A stretch of 64,000 bases of DNA, taken from positions 1,488,001-1,552,000 of the forward strand of contig JAPWGK010000005.1 in the NCBI GenBank assembly GCA_029641185.1. The letters run 5' to 3'. Shown here one piece after another: positions 36,803 to 47,634 of this stretch (position 1 is the stretch's first letter; every line of letters begins with the position of its first letter). This DNA comes from Pseudofabraea citricarpa (Eukaryota > Ascomycota > Leotiomycetes > Helotiales > Dermateaceae). Below the pieces are notes generated by a model. That model was not told where the DNA came from. It did no database searches and worked only from the letters and a program-made list of their open reading frames with translations. Made by a program: the position numbers and the translations under genes.

Positions 36803-38019
36803 TTAGTCAAGATAACCAGTTCTCTTCTCGTTGAACTCCAAGCTCAGCTCGTCAACAAAATCCTCCTCGTCCTTTCTAACAGATCTGTTCTCATCTTGCC
36901 ACTTGCTTGCCCCCTTGCTTCCCCCATCCCTTGCCGAGTCTTTTAGCTGCGAGTATTTATAGGTACCTGCACCAGCGATCGTGAATCCAATTGCCTGCAT
37001 CAGAGACAATGGGCAATTGTACATGAGCATGTCAAGTCCCATTAGCATTATCGCTTTGGGAATGCCTGCAAGAGTGAGAACAAGCGACGAGGTTTGCTTG
37101 ATCTGGATCAGTCGGTTAGCATTTCGGTCATGGTGATTTTGTACGGAGAAGAATACATACCACATTGACACTAGCGATGTTTAGAGCGAAAGTCAAAGCT
37201 CCATTCAACAGAAAGATCCATACATTCAGCTCCGGGAGTTTCCAAGATTCTACGTCTCTCCACTCAGCCACAGACTCCCACTCGAAAAAGTAGATGAAGA
37301 AGCTGTTTGTGACAACACATATTGGCGCAAAGTAATAAAGTAGGGTCATGGTTGACATGTTTAACTTTCCGCTCAACATGGATTGCTGCAAGGCATTTTT
37401 GTAGGCTTCAAATGCGACGGCTGCCATCTGAATCATGAATCCCAGAAGTACGAATTGGCCTTCACCGACCGAGGCGATCATGACACCTCCAACGATGATC
37501 AAAACGATAACGAAAACGCGGAATGATGGTGGTGGATTTCGAAGGCCCATTGACCAGCATGCGAGCAATGTTGCTACCGGGCCAATAGCCTGTATTTTGT
37601 TAGTTCTGCTGAGCGGTAGTGGAAAACAGCACACACCTTCAACATCTGAATGTATGACATGGTCAAGTAGAGATAAGTCATATTCGAAAGGATCAAACTC
37701 ATGCTAAAACACAATCCAATTGGCAAAAATGCTGTGAGATAGGTCCTCATATCTAAATGTGTCTTGGTATCAATAAGGTTGGTCGTGCAAGCCAGAAGGC
37801 GAGTGGCAATAGTTGCGCATAGCATGTGCCATGTTGTGAGCGTAATAGAGAACGGAAATGCCATGAGGATCCATTTGTTGAATACAATAACGATTGATGA
37901 TAAAATCATCCAAGCTCTTCAGCACTCGTTAGCTAATCTGTTCATGAAAACAAACACATCACTTACAGAATGGAGAGAGCAGCATTAAATCTTTCCAAGT
38001 TTGAACCTGGGTGAATCAT
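36803..38019 (-). CDS. TPT/DUF250 nucleotide-sugar-type transporter
   Basis: Model: complement(join(36803..37102,37161..37589,37637..37916,37967..38019)), 353 aa. About ten membrane helices of the drug/metabolite transporter superfamily: LAWMILSSIVIVFNKWIL, LTTWHML, SNMTYLYLTMSYIQMLKAIG, FRVFVIVLIIVGGVMIAS, ALTFALNIASVNVIKQTSSL. The FNKW and SxxxxxxLK segments are typical of triose-phosphate/nucleotide-sugar translocators. The tail is cytosolic and charged. The substrate cannot be read from the sequence. Its place among four glycosyltransferases suggests a nucleotide sugar for the Golgi lumen. Confidence 0.85.
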
Positions 38020-39059
38020 CTTGCAGGATTTTTGTAGAACGAAGGTGAAATGTGAAAGTGAAGAATCAACGAGTGAGTGAAAGAGTGGTATATTTTGTCG
38101 CTTGAAAACAGGAGCGAGGCCGTACAATATCAACACAAGGACGAATTCGAGCTAGCTGAAGTGGTGATAGCCGGATTGCAGTCATGTGAAAGGTTGAATA
38201 GCCAGCAGATGTCTTGATGTATATGGGCCAGCTCAGAAAGTGGGCTAAGTCAGTTCACGATAGGCAAGAAGTCTCGTGGATAGGGTTTGAGTCTACCAAG
38301 CTGGAAAAGGCGAGTAGCTTCATCAGATTTTTCCGTCCCCCTTGATGCTAAACTACCGACACCAAGAGGAGCATGACAAAGTATCTTTCTTGAGTCTGGC
38401 TGTCGAGTCTGCCTTCGATTGGTCCTAATCACAGTGCCGCTCCCCTGCTGGTGCCGACCTGGCGGGAAGACTAAAAAGGCTGATAACGCCCAGAGCTCAT
38501 CCTTGTTTCCCCCAGCCGCATCATCAAATCAGCTCGAAAACGATCTTTTCCTTCCCGAGGCATGCAACTTTGATGAGAAAGCCTCGGTTCCCACAATACT
38601 GCATCATATGCAGGCAAACACACGCCATCTTGCTTCTTTCGGTAGCCTTACAGCAAGGTATAAAAAAAAAGTCAAGCGTCACAAAGCTTTGTTCTCGTGC
38701 GACCAGTCACTTTGTCTTTCATTTTCCTTTTTGTGGGCCACTGATACAGCATGCCGACCCGTAGATCTATTGATTTATGCAAGCAAAGCTTTTTTGAATT
38801 GGCAGATTTTGGGACTGAATTTGCTACTCCCAGGTATCTGGGTCGTAATTAATTATTCTGATGGGACTGAATATTATGCGTTGAGATTGAATGAATGAGT
38901 GTGCTAACAGTTTCCATAACTTCTACGGATACGAATGAAAGACAGAATTGCATCGAGCGACGATAATCGCCCCCAGGAACAAGAAATTAACGCTACGGCA
39001 TGTGCCTTAAACTCCTCAGATACTCCTCCACCCTCTCTTATTAGGTAAAGAAATTTTGA
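38020..39059. other. Intergenic
   Basis: No supported gene; it contains the promoter of the transporter and the 3' region of the GT25 gene. A poly-A run at about 38663-38671. Confidence 0.4.
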
Positions 39060-40353
39060 CTATTTTGGATCTTGCAGCACGAACTGATTCTTATGCACGA
39101 AAGTGCCATGCCCCTGTGGAATCATGACAGATTCGTTCAATCTTGGATACATTGTCTGATTGGGCCACTGGCTTTTGGGTTCCTTTCCCATCAAAATATT
39201 CTTGAAGTTCAGACGAGTCGAGTAAACAATGTGCTCTGTGATAGCTTTGTCCCGGAATTGTCCAGCAGTGTTGACCCGATCGGAATCTTTCGTGGTATCT
39301 CCAGCTGCTTTGTGTGTTCCAATAAGCCCTGGATAAGGTGCAAAGCATTTTGCTCCAAGGTCGTGTCTGCTGCAGAAGCGATTGACTCCTCGATCGATCG
39401 TGGTACCTTCTTTGGAAATCCCCTGATGATAAAGGAGCTTCTGAGCTCCTCGCAACGAAACTGCATAGCCAAACATACAACGACCGCCATACGGTTCAAA
39501 AACAACTCGTGTAAAGTTACCACTCAAAGCTGGGGGCGAAAGGTTGGGGTATCGTGCCTGATCTGGCCGCAGTTCTGGCGGCACAACTGTTGGATCATCC
39601 CTAACCACATAATATCTCTGGTCTGCCTTGTCGTTGTTTTTGCTGTTGCATTGCCCAACCCAAAGAACATCCCAATCATCGCCGTACGGTGAAAAAGTGA
39701 GGCCTGTCGAATTTTGCAAGTAGCGAGTGCCTCGTGCAAACTCGACCAGTTGGTCTTTTAACATGACATCCCAATCTGCATCGTCTTCGAAAAGGAGAGC
39801 ACTATAGATTTCTTCTCGCACCATTCTATTTGATATCAGCTGTTTTCCACTCCAAAATAGAGAGGGATAATTACTTCTGGATTGCATTCATATGGCCTCT
39901 CCAGCAACCAAGTGTCGCTCCTTTGCCTGCTGAAGATGGCCATTCAGGCGGTACTGCCTTTTCAGCTACATCCTCTCCTCTCACACCTTCAACCCATTCG
40001 AAATTCATATCAGTGAGCGATGCTTGGAGTGAAAAAGCATCTCGTTTATCCGTTCTTTCTGGAAGCCCGATAACAAAAATCTTCTCGAACTATCGAAGAA
40101 CTTCAGCTTTCACTCAGTTGTTCTCAGCGGGAAAACTTACACCAAGCGTTTCGTTCCTCACAGCGAATAGGTTATCTTCTCGTATAAAGTCCGCAACATA
40201 GTTGTTGTAAAAACTCTGCTTCGAGTGTGCTTGTCGTTCTTGTTTGTGCTGGAAAAGTGCAATGATCGTGATGATGGCAAATGCGACAATAATACCACCA
40301 AACACAGGCCGTGAACACCTGCCAGCCATCATATTTGGTAACCTGCTTATCAT
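39060..40353 (-). CDS. GT25-type glycosyltransferase
   Basis: Model: complement(join(39060..39825,39875..40089,40141..40353)), 397 aa. The signal anchor PVFGGIIVAFAIITIIALF is at about 16-34. The first fold strand FEKIFVIGLPERTDKRDAF follows, then FEWVEGVRGEDV, LGCWRGHMNAIQK, and the acidic metal site ALLFEDDADWD (156-160). These are all features of family 25 (LPS/procollagen glycosyltransferase-like). The downstream EPYGGRCMFGYAVSLRGAQK motif also fits. It probably transfers galactose, glucose or xylose in the Golgi; the sugar is unknown. Its start faces the GT8 gene across 471 bp. Confidence 0.85.
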
Positions 40354-40824
40354 TGTGCTTGATCTGCTTCCAAAAAACGAGAATTCTTTCAATATTGAGA
40401 ATATATAATGCCAAAGTTCTGCGATTCATAGTTCCTCGTTTTTCTGGACACTGACTTGTGATCTGACCAGAGTCAACAAAGTTTAGCCTCGAGTGTGTCT
40501 AATTTATCGACTCAAAAGTATCTACGAAGGTTTGGAAGGCATGGATAGCAACCTCTATGGATACCACCCAAATAAGCCCATAATGGCTTTGAATTTGACT
40601 TTCTTTGATTCTATTCAAGTAAAAGTAGGCGTTCCCTTCTCCAGGAAAGTATCGTTGACGAAGTATGGTATACTTGACCCTCAGCCTCAGCGCCGAACAA
40701 GAGATCAGTGAAGCAAATACCGCTGAGTAAGAACACTCTTGTAAGGAAACAGAAAATTTTGCAAAGTGCATGCGAGATTTTGTATATTGAATTTCCAGCA
40801 GTGTGAAGACTCCCAGTTCATGAA
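40354..40824. promoter_or_regulatory. Shared divergent promoter, GT25 and GT8 genes
   Basis: The 471 bp between two outward starts must hold both promoters. It suggests co-regulation of the two glycosyltransferases. No specific factor site is identified. Confidence 0.4.
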
Positions 40825-42035
40825 ATGGGCAATTTACAGCCTCGACTTATCAAGATCTCGGTCTTTCTATGCGTGACAGCAACAATTCTGTTCTGTGCTC
40901 GTACATACACTGGTCTGTCAATCAGCAATCTTTTAGTACCAACACCTTCTATCTCAGACTTCCAATGGAGAGTTTACGATGTCTTTGGACAGCAAGAGAA
41001 ACCTGGAGAGAAATCCGAGCAGGAGCAACACGAGCAAGGAGGTTCAGATAATCAAGAGCAGACAAAGCAAATCGAAATATCGAAACCAACACCGACACAT
41101 AACTTCGCTTTTGCTTTATTTCTGGCCCCTCCCGGAGGAGAGGGCAAGGAAACTGATAATGATTACGACGATTTATACTTCGTCGCGACAAGAATGTTGC
41201 TTTACCAGCTCCTGCAAGATCCGGCTACTCGCACAAACAACTCTTACCCTGTGGTCATACTCGTAACTCAAGATGTTGGTAAGAAACCAACAATGCAACT
41301 CAGCAGCTATAAATTTCTGACATCAAGCCCATAGTTCAACGGAAGATCGACCGTTTGAGAAAAGACGGTGCCGACGTGCGTGTGGTCGAGAAGCTCTACC
41401 TCGACTGGGCGCCTACTCGTAAAGCGTGGCAAGACGTACTCACAAAACTCCATCTCTTCGATCTTACCGAGTATGAAAGAGTGTTGTTTCTCGATTCGGA
41501 TACTTTGCTTACGCGACGAATGGATGATGTTTTCTTTGACCCTGCAACAGAAATTATGGATAACAAGGGCGACAAATCCGAAAAGAACACGCCGCCAGAT
41601 GAGCCACCCCAGCCGGAAACCTACATGTTTGCTGGAAATGCTGGAGCTGGAGGGTTCAACCACAGCGCTGTATACCCACCGCCAAAAGGCAATAATCTCA
41701 ATGCTGGCTTCATGGTTTTCCGACCCGCCAAAGACCTCTACGAATATTATTTAGGAATGTCAAAGGTCAAGGATCGATTCAATGGCAGATATCCAGAACA
41801 AAGTCTCTGGTGGTATGTTCATAGACGTGATGGCAATATGCCATGGGTACAACTAGGCTATGATTGGAATATCAATCGGGCAACATGGGCGGATTATGAG
41901 CATGGTATTGCAAGTTTGCATGCTAAGTGGTGGAGCGATGAGAATGAACCTAAGTTGAGAGATTTTGCTATGCAGGTTCGCGGAAAGATGCAGGGGTTTT
42001 GGGAAGCAAAGGAAAATCAGGAAAATCAAGACTGA
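40825..42035 (+). CDS. GT8-type (glycogenin/GNT1-like) glycosyltransferase
   Basis: Model: join(40825..41278,41335..42035), 384 aa. The short cytosolic start is followed by the anchor LIKISVFLCVTATILFCA (about 8-25) and a Gln/Glu-rich stem. The catalytic domain has RMLLYQLLQDP, VVILVTQDVVQRK, YLDWAPTRKAWQ, the metal-binding FLDSDTLL (D205, D207) and the NNLNAGFMVFRPAKDLYE acceptor motif. YPEQSLWWYVH and YDWNINRAT complete the pattern of fungal GlcNAc-transferase/glycogenin-like GT8 proteins. Golgi residence is inferred from the topology. Confidence 0.85.
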
Positions 42036-42286
42036 AGATCCATTCTTTAGTGTTCCATCCAACCTAAGCCTTGTGTAGAGGAGTATTCCGTAAAATCGTT
42101 TCTGATATAACCACCCATGAACCACAAATTCAGACAATCAAAGTGCCTCCTCCACATTGACCTGATCCCAGTAGTAAAGCCTAATACGCAGGATAAGTCA
42201 GTATATATTATAGTAAAAAATGGCAAACATGATTCCGTAACAGAAAGAGATAGTAATAAAAGGTCGGGGAAAGGTAAATCACATTC

Positions 42287-42700
42287 TCACCAAACTTGAC
42301 GCTCTTCCGCATTCTTGGCTTTCCTCTCCCTTCGCCTCTCTTTCAACCCATTTATCATCCGCTCCCGGAACAATGCCAGATCTATCTCTCGTTCAAGCTC
42401 GCTATCATCTGTATCTGATTTGGCGGGTTCATGTTCCTCCGCCTTGGTAGGCGTGTTTGCTCGCTTCGCTCGCTTAATTTGTCGTCGCTTTGGAGAGGCG
42501 GAAGGTTTGCGTTTACCCAAGGCCATATCTTGCAAGGGAGAGCTAATAGGCTCGCTTCTCTTGGCTCTCTGTGCTTCCTCGGCAATGGCAGCAAGGTCGT
42601 GGGCAGGCTTTTTTGGCGTCTGAGGAGGAGGAGGAGTTGTTTCCTTCTCCACTGGTGATTCGACTTCAAAAACCTCTTTGTTAGAGGTTTGGAGATCCAT
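42287..42700 (-). CDS. Small basic nuclear-type protein, unknown
   Basis: A single exon of 137 aa starts MDLQTSNKEVFEVESPVEKE. It contains a Pro-rich run, a strongly basic stretch (KRKPSASPKRRQIKRAKRA, a likely nuclear localisation signal) and a C-terminal charged helix LALFRERMINGLKERRRERK. The codon upstream at 42739 is not ATG, so 42700 is used. I know no function for it. Its promoter side abuts the repeat array and AT-rich island. Confidence 0.6.
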   Translation of the reverse strand: MDLQTSNKEVFEVESPVEKETTPPPPQTPKKPAHDLAAIAEEAQRAKRSEPISSPLQDMALGKRKPSASPKRRQIKRAKRANTPTKAEEHEPAKSDTDDSELEREIDLALFRERMINGLKERRRERKAKNAEERQVW

Positions 42701-42822
42701 TTTTGTTGTTGGTGTTCTTGTTGAAGGAGGGATAATCAAATTTTCCGGTGGTTAATTTATAATCCGCCCGTCTAGTTAGGCATCGATGAACAAGAAATGA
42801 AATCCACAAGCTGAATAACATC

Positions 42823-42988
42823 ATAAACCGCAGCTTCATAAACCGCAGCTTTATAAACCGCAGCTCTATAAACCGCAGCTCTATAAACCGCAGCTCTATA
42901 AACCGCAACTATCAACCGCAGACTTGTCAACCATAGACTTGTCAACCACAGACTTATTAACTATAGACTTGTTAACTACAGACTTGTT
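42823..42988 (+). repeat. 15-bp tandem array, two related unit types
   Basis: About eleven units of 15 bp. The first six resemble AAACCGCAGCTCTAT. The next five run CAACCGCAGACTTGT, CAACCATAGACTTGT, CAACCACAGACTTAT, TAACTATAGACTTGT, TAACTACAGACTTGT. Changes along the second group are almost all C to T, rising toward the AT-rich block that follows. Confidence 0.85.
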
Positions 42989-43760
42989 GGTATTATAACT
43001 TATTTGACACTTGATGGTATTATTATATAACTTTCTCTAAGCCCCTAAATGCTTAGTATTTATATATACTTCTTAGTATTTACATATATATTTATATAAT
43101 CCTAAGTATTTATATAACTTTTGGTAATTATAAGACCCTTTGATACTTATATGATTATAACTTAAAAGTATTTATATATTATTAATAGCGTTTCTTTTCT
43201 ATAATAATAAATCTTTTAACCTCTTATCGGTTGATGTCGGTTGACTATAATTAATAGGTTGATAGGCACGATATATTCACTCTAATAATATAATACTCGT
43301 TTCAAATATTATTAATTTGTCTAAGGAAGAGAAAGGATTATTATAGGAAAGAGTTATTTATACAAGTAGTAGCTGGTTATATAATTCTTCTAATATCTCT
43401 TAGTTACTTTTTATAACCCTTTCTATAAATAATTAATGCTTTATAATAGCTTGTCACTTTTCGGGCATCAAATAATTAACAACCATCAATTTTATTTATA
43501 GATTAAATGATAGTTAGGAGCTTAAATTATTTCAAGTAATAGCTTCGTTTCAAGTGCTTAGCATAAGACTATTAAACACCAAGTGATAAAACCTTCAATC
43601 ATTTCTTAGAGTAAAAAATCTATCTTGATAACACTGATTTTATTTATATGCAGACAAGAGGTCTAAGGAGTTTATAGCTAGAAAACGACTAGAAATTAAC
43701 AAGGTGCTAAGTAAGGGAAACGAATTGACAGCAGCTAGTTTGTATGCTAACAAATAACAG
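42989..43760. other. AT-rich island, RIP-like
   Basis: About 770 bp of very AT-rich sequence (TATTTATATA-type runs) with stops in every frame and no protein resemblance. This base composition contrasts sharply with the genes on both sides and fits old repeat DNA altered by repeat-induced point mutation. The remaining bases to 44004 are ordinary intergenic DNA. Confidence 0.65.
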
Positions 43761-44004
43761 AGCTAGTAAATAGATTAAAAGTCACAGTGTGATTGGATGA
43801 ATGTTCACTAGTAATTTTGTTGCTTTATTACGTGAGCGGTATTCTAACAAAAAGCCATCTTGGTCATAGCTCCATAGCTACATGATCGGGAGAAAGACGG
43901 TGTCTTTATTTTTGCATATTATTATTCGACATATCTGGACTGTCTGAAAAACCTAAGATGCCCTGTCCGTCCATTTCCGATGATAAAAATTCCTCGTTTA
44001 ACCA

Positions 44005-45404
44005 CTATTCAAATTGGTTCAGCCGCACAAGGAGATCCATCAACTCAGGCGGAGTTTCAGGGTTCAGTGCCAGAGCTTCTAATGATTTGTACAGCATTGT
44101 ATCATCCATCGTGACCTCTTTCATCATTGCCGCCAGATAATCCATGGTTGATTTTGTGAAGTCAGTAAGGCTCATCTTCTCTAGAAACTCCGCAAAGAAG
44201 TCAATTAGTGTGATATGCATCAACACGTCTTCCTTGTCAATCATGTCTGTTGCGGCAAAATATAGTAAGCTCCGCTGCTCACTCTCTATGCCATACTTCT
44301 CCTCAATATCTGGGAAGTGTGAGTGCGAGATGGTAGAGAAGTCTAATGCTGCTAATCGAGGGAGAATGCGTAACAGACGTGCTTGAGCTAGTGATTTCTG
44401 TCTTTCATCTAATTGCCCTTCGCTAGTGCCCATGGTCTCAAAACTGCATAGAGAGAACAGTAACTCGTATATTTCCTTGTCTTGGAAAATACGTCGCCAT
44501 AGTAGCCCTTGTCCAGAAGGCTTATTTGAGTCTATTTCCATTCCGTTCATTCTCAGCTCCAGTTCAGCAGCTGATCTTCGGTCAAAATCGACTTCCAAAA
44601 GATCGGCAAGTGCATTAGTAGCCTTTTCTCCTACTTCCACATGTGGAGTACTAAGCCAGGTTCGTAAAAATTTCTCAACAACACCTTTCATAATAGAGAG
44701 AATCGCAGTATCACTTGGGCTCCTGGAAGCTTTAGCAATAACTGTAATTGCAAGAATGTTTGCCGAGGGAGCTGGAGAGCGAAGGGCTTGAATAAGTGAC
44801 GTCTCAGAGGCCAATGTAAGAACCTGAGTAAATGGAATTGGTTGAAGAAGCTTAATTGAAAGACTGACAAGAATGGCCGGGTCTTGTTGGTATGTTGTGA
44901 GAATCTCAGTCAGCTTTGGAAGGAGTCTCGGTATCAAAGGAGAGATATTGTGATCTGGTCGTCGCGTTAGTATCTTGTGTGGACAAAGAAATCACGCAAA
45001 GTTCAGCGCTCCCACGCAAAACGCGCTTTCTTGCTTGAGATCCAACCGCATCTCAGTTTAATAGTACAAAAGCCACAACAAGTCAGACGTAAGCCCGAAG
45101 CTTGTATCTCTACACACGCTCCAATCCAAACACCCACATACAGAGAATTCGCGATCCGCTCCACACTTTCGAGTGTAAACCAGTCTCATCACCAAGCAAG
45201 TCAAGTAACAAAACCACTCAGTTGAAACTTGAAAGCAAGAGATTCCAGCACGCACCGAGACCTCAAGATATCATCGCGCTTACCTGTGAGTTGTAGTTCT
45301 ACCTCGTCAAAAAGCTTCGCTCTGAGGGGAGTATCAGGGGCCTCAAGAAGCTCTGAAAGATGCCTATCAAGGTCATCCAGACCTGTGATGGGAACGTTCT
45401 CCAT
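44005..45404 (-). CDS. HSM3: Hsm3/PSMD5-type proteasome assembly chaperone
   Basis: Model: complement(join(44005..44954,45284..45404)), 356 aa. The start MENVPITGLDDLDRHLSELL joins across a 329-bp intron, long for this window, to TDHNISPLIPRLLPKLTEIL. It continues with HEAT-like helices including ILVSLSIKLLQPIPFTQVL, SLIQALRSPAPSANILAI and VEVGEKATNALADLLEVD. This matches the fungal family named DNA mismatch repair protein HSM3 / 26S proteasome non-ATPase subunit 5, which chaperones assembly of the Rpt ring base. A further small exon within the long intron cannot be ruled out. Confidence 0.72.
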
Positions 45405-45493
45405 CAGACACTTGCTGCACGGTGTACCAGTATTGGGAAGCTGACAACGGGTAGGGTGGCAGTTAACCCAGCTGGCGAAGAGCCTTTGACTCG
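45405..45493. promoter_or_regulatory. Very short divergent promoter
   Basis: Only 89 bp separate the HSM3-type start from the opposite start at 45494, so the transcripts or promoters must overlap or share elements. Confidence 0.4.
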
Positions 45494-45805
45494 ATGGACG
45501 ATATCAATGACAGGCTGAGACGCCGTATCCACCGAGAATTTGTGGAGGGGAGTCGTATGAAGGGGCTCTCGAGTGGCAATTATGCAGAGTTCTATTACGA
45601 CAACACGATTGAGTTCAAGTGAGTGCCTTGCTGCAATACGTTGGTTGCTGTTCAACCTTCTTGTTCCACCAAGTGTTCTTGTTCACGGTGGAGAGTTGCA
45701 GTTGTTATGATATGTTAGCTAACCAGGAGCAAGTCCGGTCCTGATGTCGCCTTATTGGAATCAGACGAAGCACCAACAGACCGCCTCAGCCGCACGGACC
45801 TATGA
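45494..45805 (+). CDS. Very small spliced protein, unknown
   Basis: Model: join(45494..45618,45727..45805), 67 aa. MDDINDRLRRRIHREFVEGS is followed by an ordered middle, LSSGNYAEFYYDNTIEF. A GTGAGT donor and a TAGCTAACCAG branch-plus-acceptor join it in frame to KSKSGPDVALLESDEAPT, and a stop falls at 45803. Composition, both splice signals and the in-frame junction argue for a real gene that simple ORF scans miss. It is charged, without a signal peptide. I do not recognise a family. Confidence 0.5.
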
Positions 45806-46061
45806 AGACTTGTCAGGTGACAATTGCGGCAGAATCGCTGAGAGTGGTAGCGTCAGGGACCCCACACTAAAAAAGTACAAATCATTCCCCTCCATGCGTT
45901 CGCTCTCTTCAGATTCTCTGCAATCGAACATCACCAGTGCCAGCACCCTTACAACAGAATTTGCCGAAGAGCTTCCACGACTTGGATATCCACAAGTCGG
46001 TCCCCAACACCAAGTTTCTTTGCAAGCCAAACAGTACGAAAGATCCACGGTTGGGTTTGAA

Positions 46062-46909
46062 ATGTCGCGTGGAGGCCGTGGAGGAGCTCGGGGGGGCATG
46101 CTGAAGGGAGCCACCTGGGAACACGATGCTTCATTGGTGCCCCCGAACAGTCCCAGCGCGCTGTTTCCCGTAGGATTTCCTATAACTGTACATACCCCGT
46201 TTGTATGCTAACCATTCTCACTCAGGTTTACAAAGTCCCAGTTCCAGGTCCAGTCACCGAGAAGGAAAAGAAGCAGATCAAGCATTACATCGAGTTGCGC
46301 GAACAGATCCACCAAGGGCCTCTCTATACCCAGCCATCCAAACGCGATCCCAACGCTCCGGCAAAGACTTACGGCGAAGATCAATTTGCGGAACGCTATG
46401 GTGTCAAATCCAAGGCAGATATCGACCCTTTCGTTGGTGTTCCTACCTACAGCCAAAAGTATGAGCAGAAGAAGCGCGTCATTCCTCAGCTCTCTGGGCG
46501 TCCTTTCAGTAAGACATCACTATTCGATGGGTATGGTGCAGAAACTAATTTACTACTAGACAAAGAACTATTTCCTAAGGAGCTCTGGTCGACTCTCGAG
46601 GGCGAGGAGGGTGAAGAAGTTCGTGCCCACATCAATCGTGCTGCCAGGAAGAAGGCTTTGATTCTATCCGGTGCTAAGCCCGACGCCGAATTTACCGACA
46701 AAGCCAGCAAGGTTCTCGAGAAAATTATGAAGGCCACGGAGAACGAAGATGAGGATATGGAGGGCGAAGAGGAAGCCATCGAAGAGGACTATGACTACGA
46801 AGAAGACGAAGATGAAATGGGTGGTGACTACGACGGAGAACAATACTTTGATGGAGGTGAGAATGATGAGGATGATGGAGGTGACAATGCTGGAGGAGAC
46901 GATTACTAG
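46062..46909 (+). CDS. RPC31: RNA polymerase III subunit Rpc31 (C31/RPC7)
   Basis: Model: join(46062..46169,46226..46909), 263 aa. The RGG-like start MSRGGRGGARGGMLKGATWE, then the spliced core VYKVPVPGPVTEKEKKQIKHY and the YGVKSKADIDPFVGVPTYSQ segment, is typical of Rpc31 (Pfam RNA_pol_3_Rpc31). The C-terminus is long and highly acidic (residues about 200-263, E/D/G/Y). The subunit belongs to the C82-C34-C31 initiation trimer in the nucleus and helps recruit Pol III to TFIIIB at tRNA genes. Confidence 0.9.
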
Positions 46910-47634
46910 GCATCGACTACCAAACATTCATTTTCTGGCGTTTTAGGTTGGAAAACATCGACACAGCATGCATGGCGTTTAACGGCCAACCTTCGTGGAG
47001 AAGAAATGGCGATATTGCTTTGGCGTTTGAGAAGACCTTTTGGCAACCCGAATACCCATCAGCTGTAGCGATATTTGTTTTAGATTAATTGTGTTTAGTA
47101 CATAGTTTGCTGTACAGAACATGTCAATTCAAGTCATGGCTGGATTTGAAACTGCTTTCGACCAGTTGCGTATTTAATTCGGAGATGGGAAAGCTGCTGT
47201 CTGGTACTAGAGGTACTGTTCAAGTCAAAATGAGTCAATGCTGATGTTATTTTGCCAATTCTCCCATGTAACAGGAGAGTGTGATTTTTTGACATTGAAG
47301 AATTTGTAGAAGCTAAACTCCGCATTTACTTGGGTCGCCTGAAGCAGCAATATCAAAAGAACCTGTATAGATTTTCGAAAAACTGATTCATAGATTTATT
47401 TGGCAGTGTTTAGGACCCAAACAACAAGTCATCATTCAAGCTGGTTCTTTTGGTTAGAGAGCGGATTATCAGGTATCAATAAGAGGTCCCTCTTATGCCT
47501 AATGTGACTTAATATGAGATCAGCTGTATCAAGTAGCCCCTGGAGATTAAGAAAGGTATAGGCATAAGGTGTATTGGATTGTAATCCACGGTTCAAAATA
47601 TCATGTTATATCGTACACATATTGATACACTAGT
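46910..47634. other. Intergenic between convergent genes
   Basis: Contains the 3' regions of RPC31 and MEF2. No gene supported. Confidence 0.4.

Noticed and set aside
38419..38898. 159-codon plus-strand frame between transporter and GT25 genes
   Set aside because: Mixed composition without motifs; probably the promoter DNA of the transporter gene.
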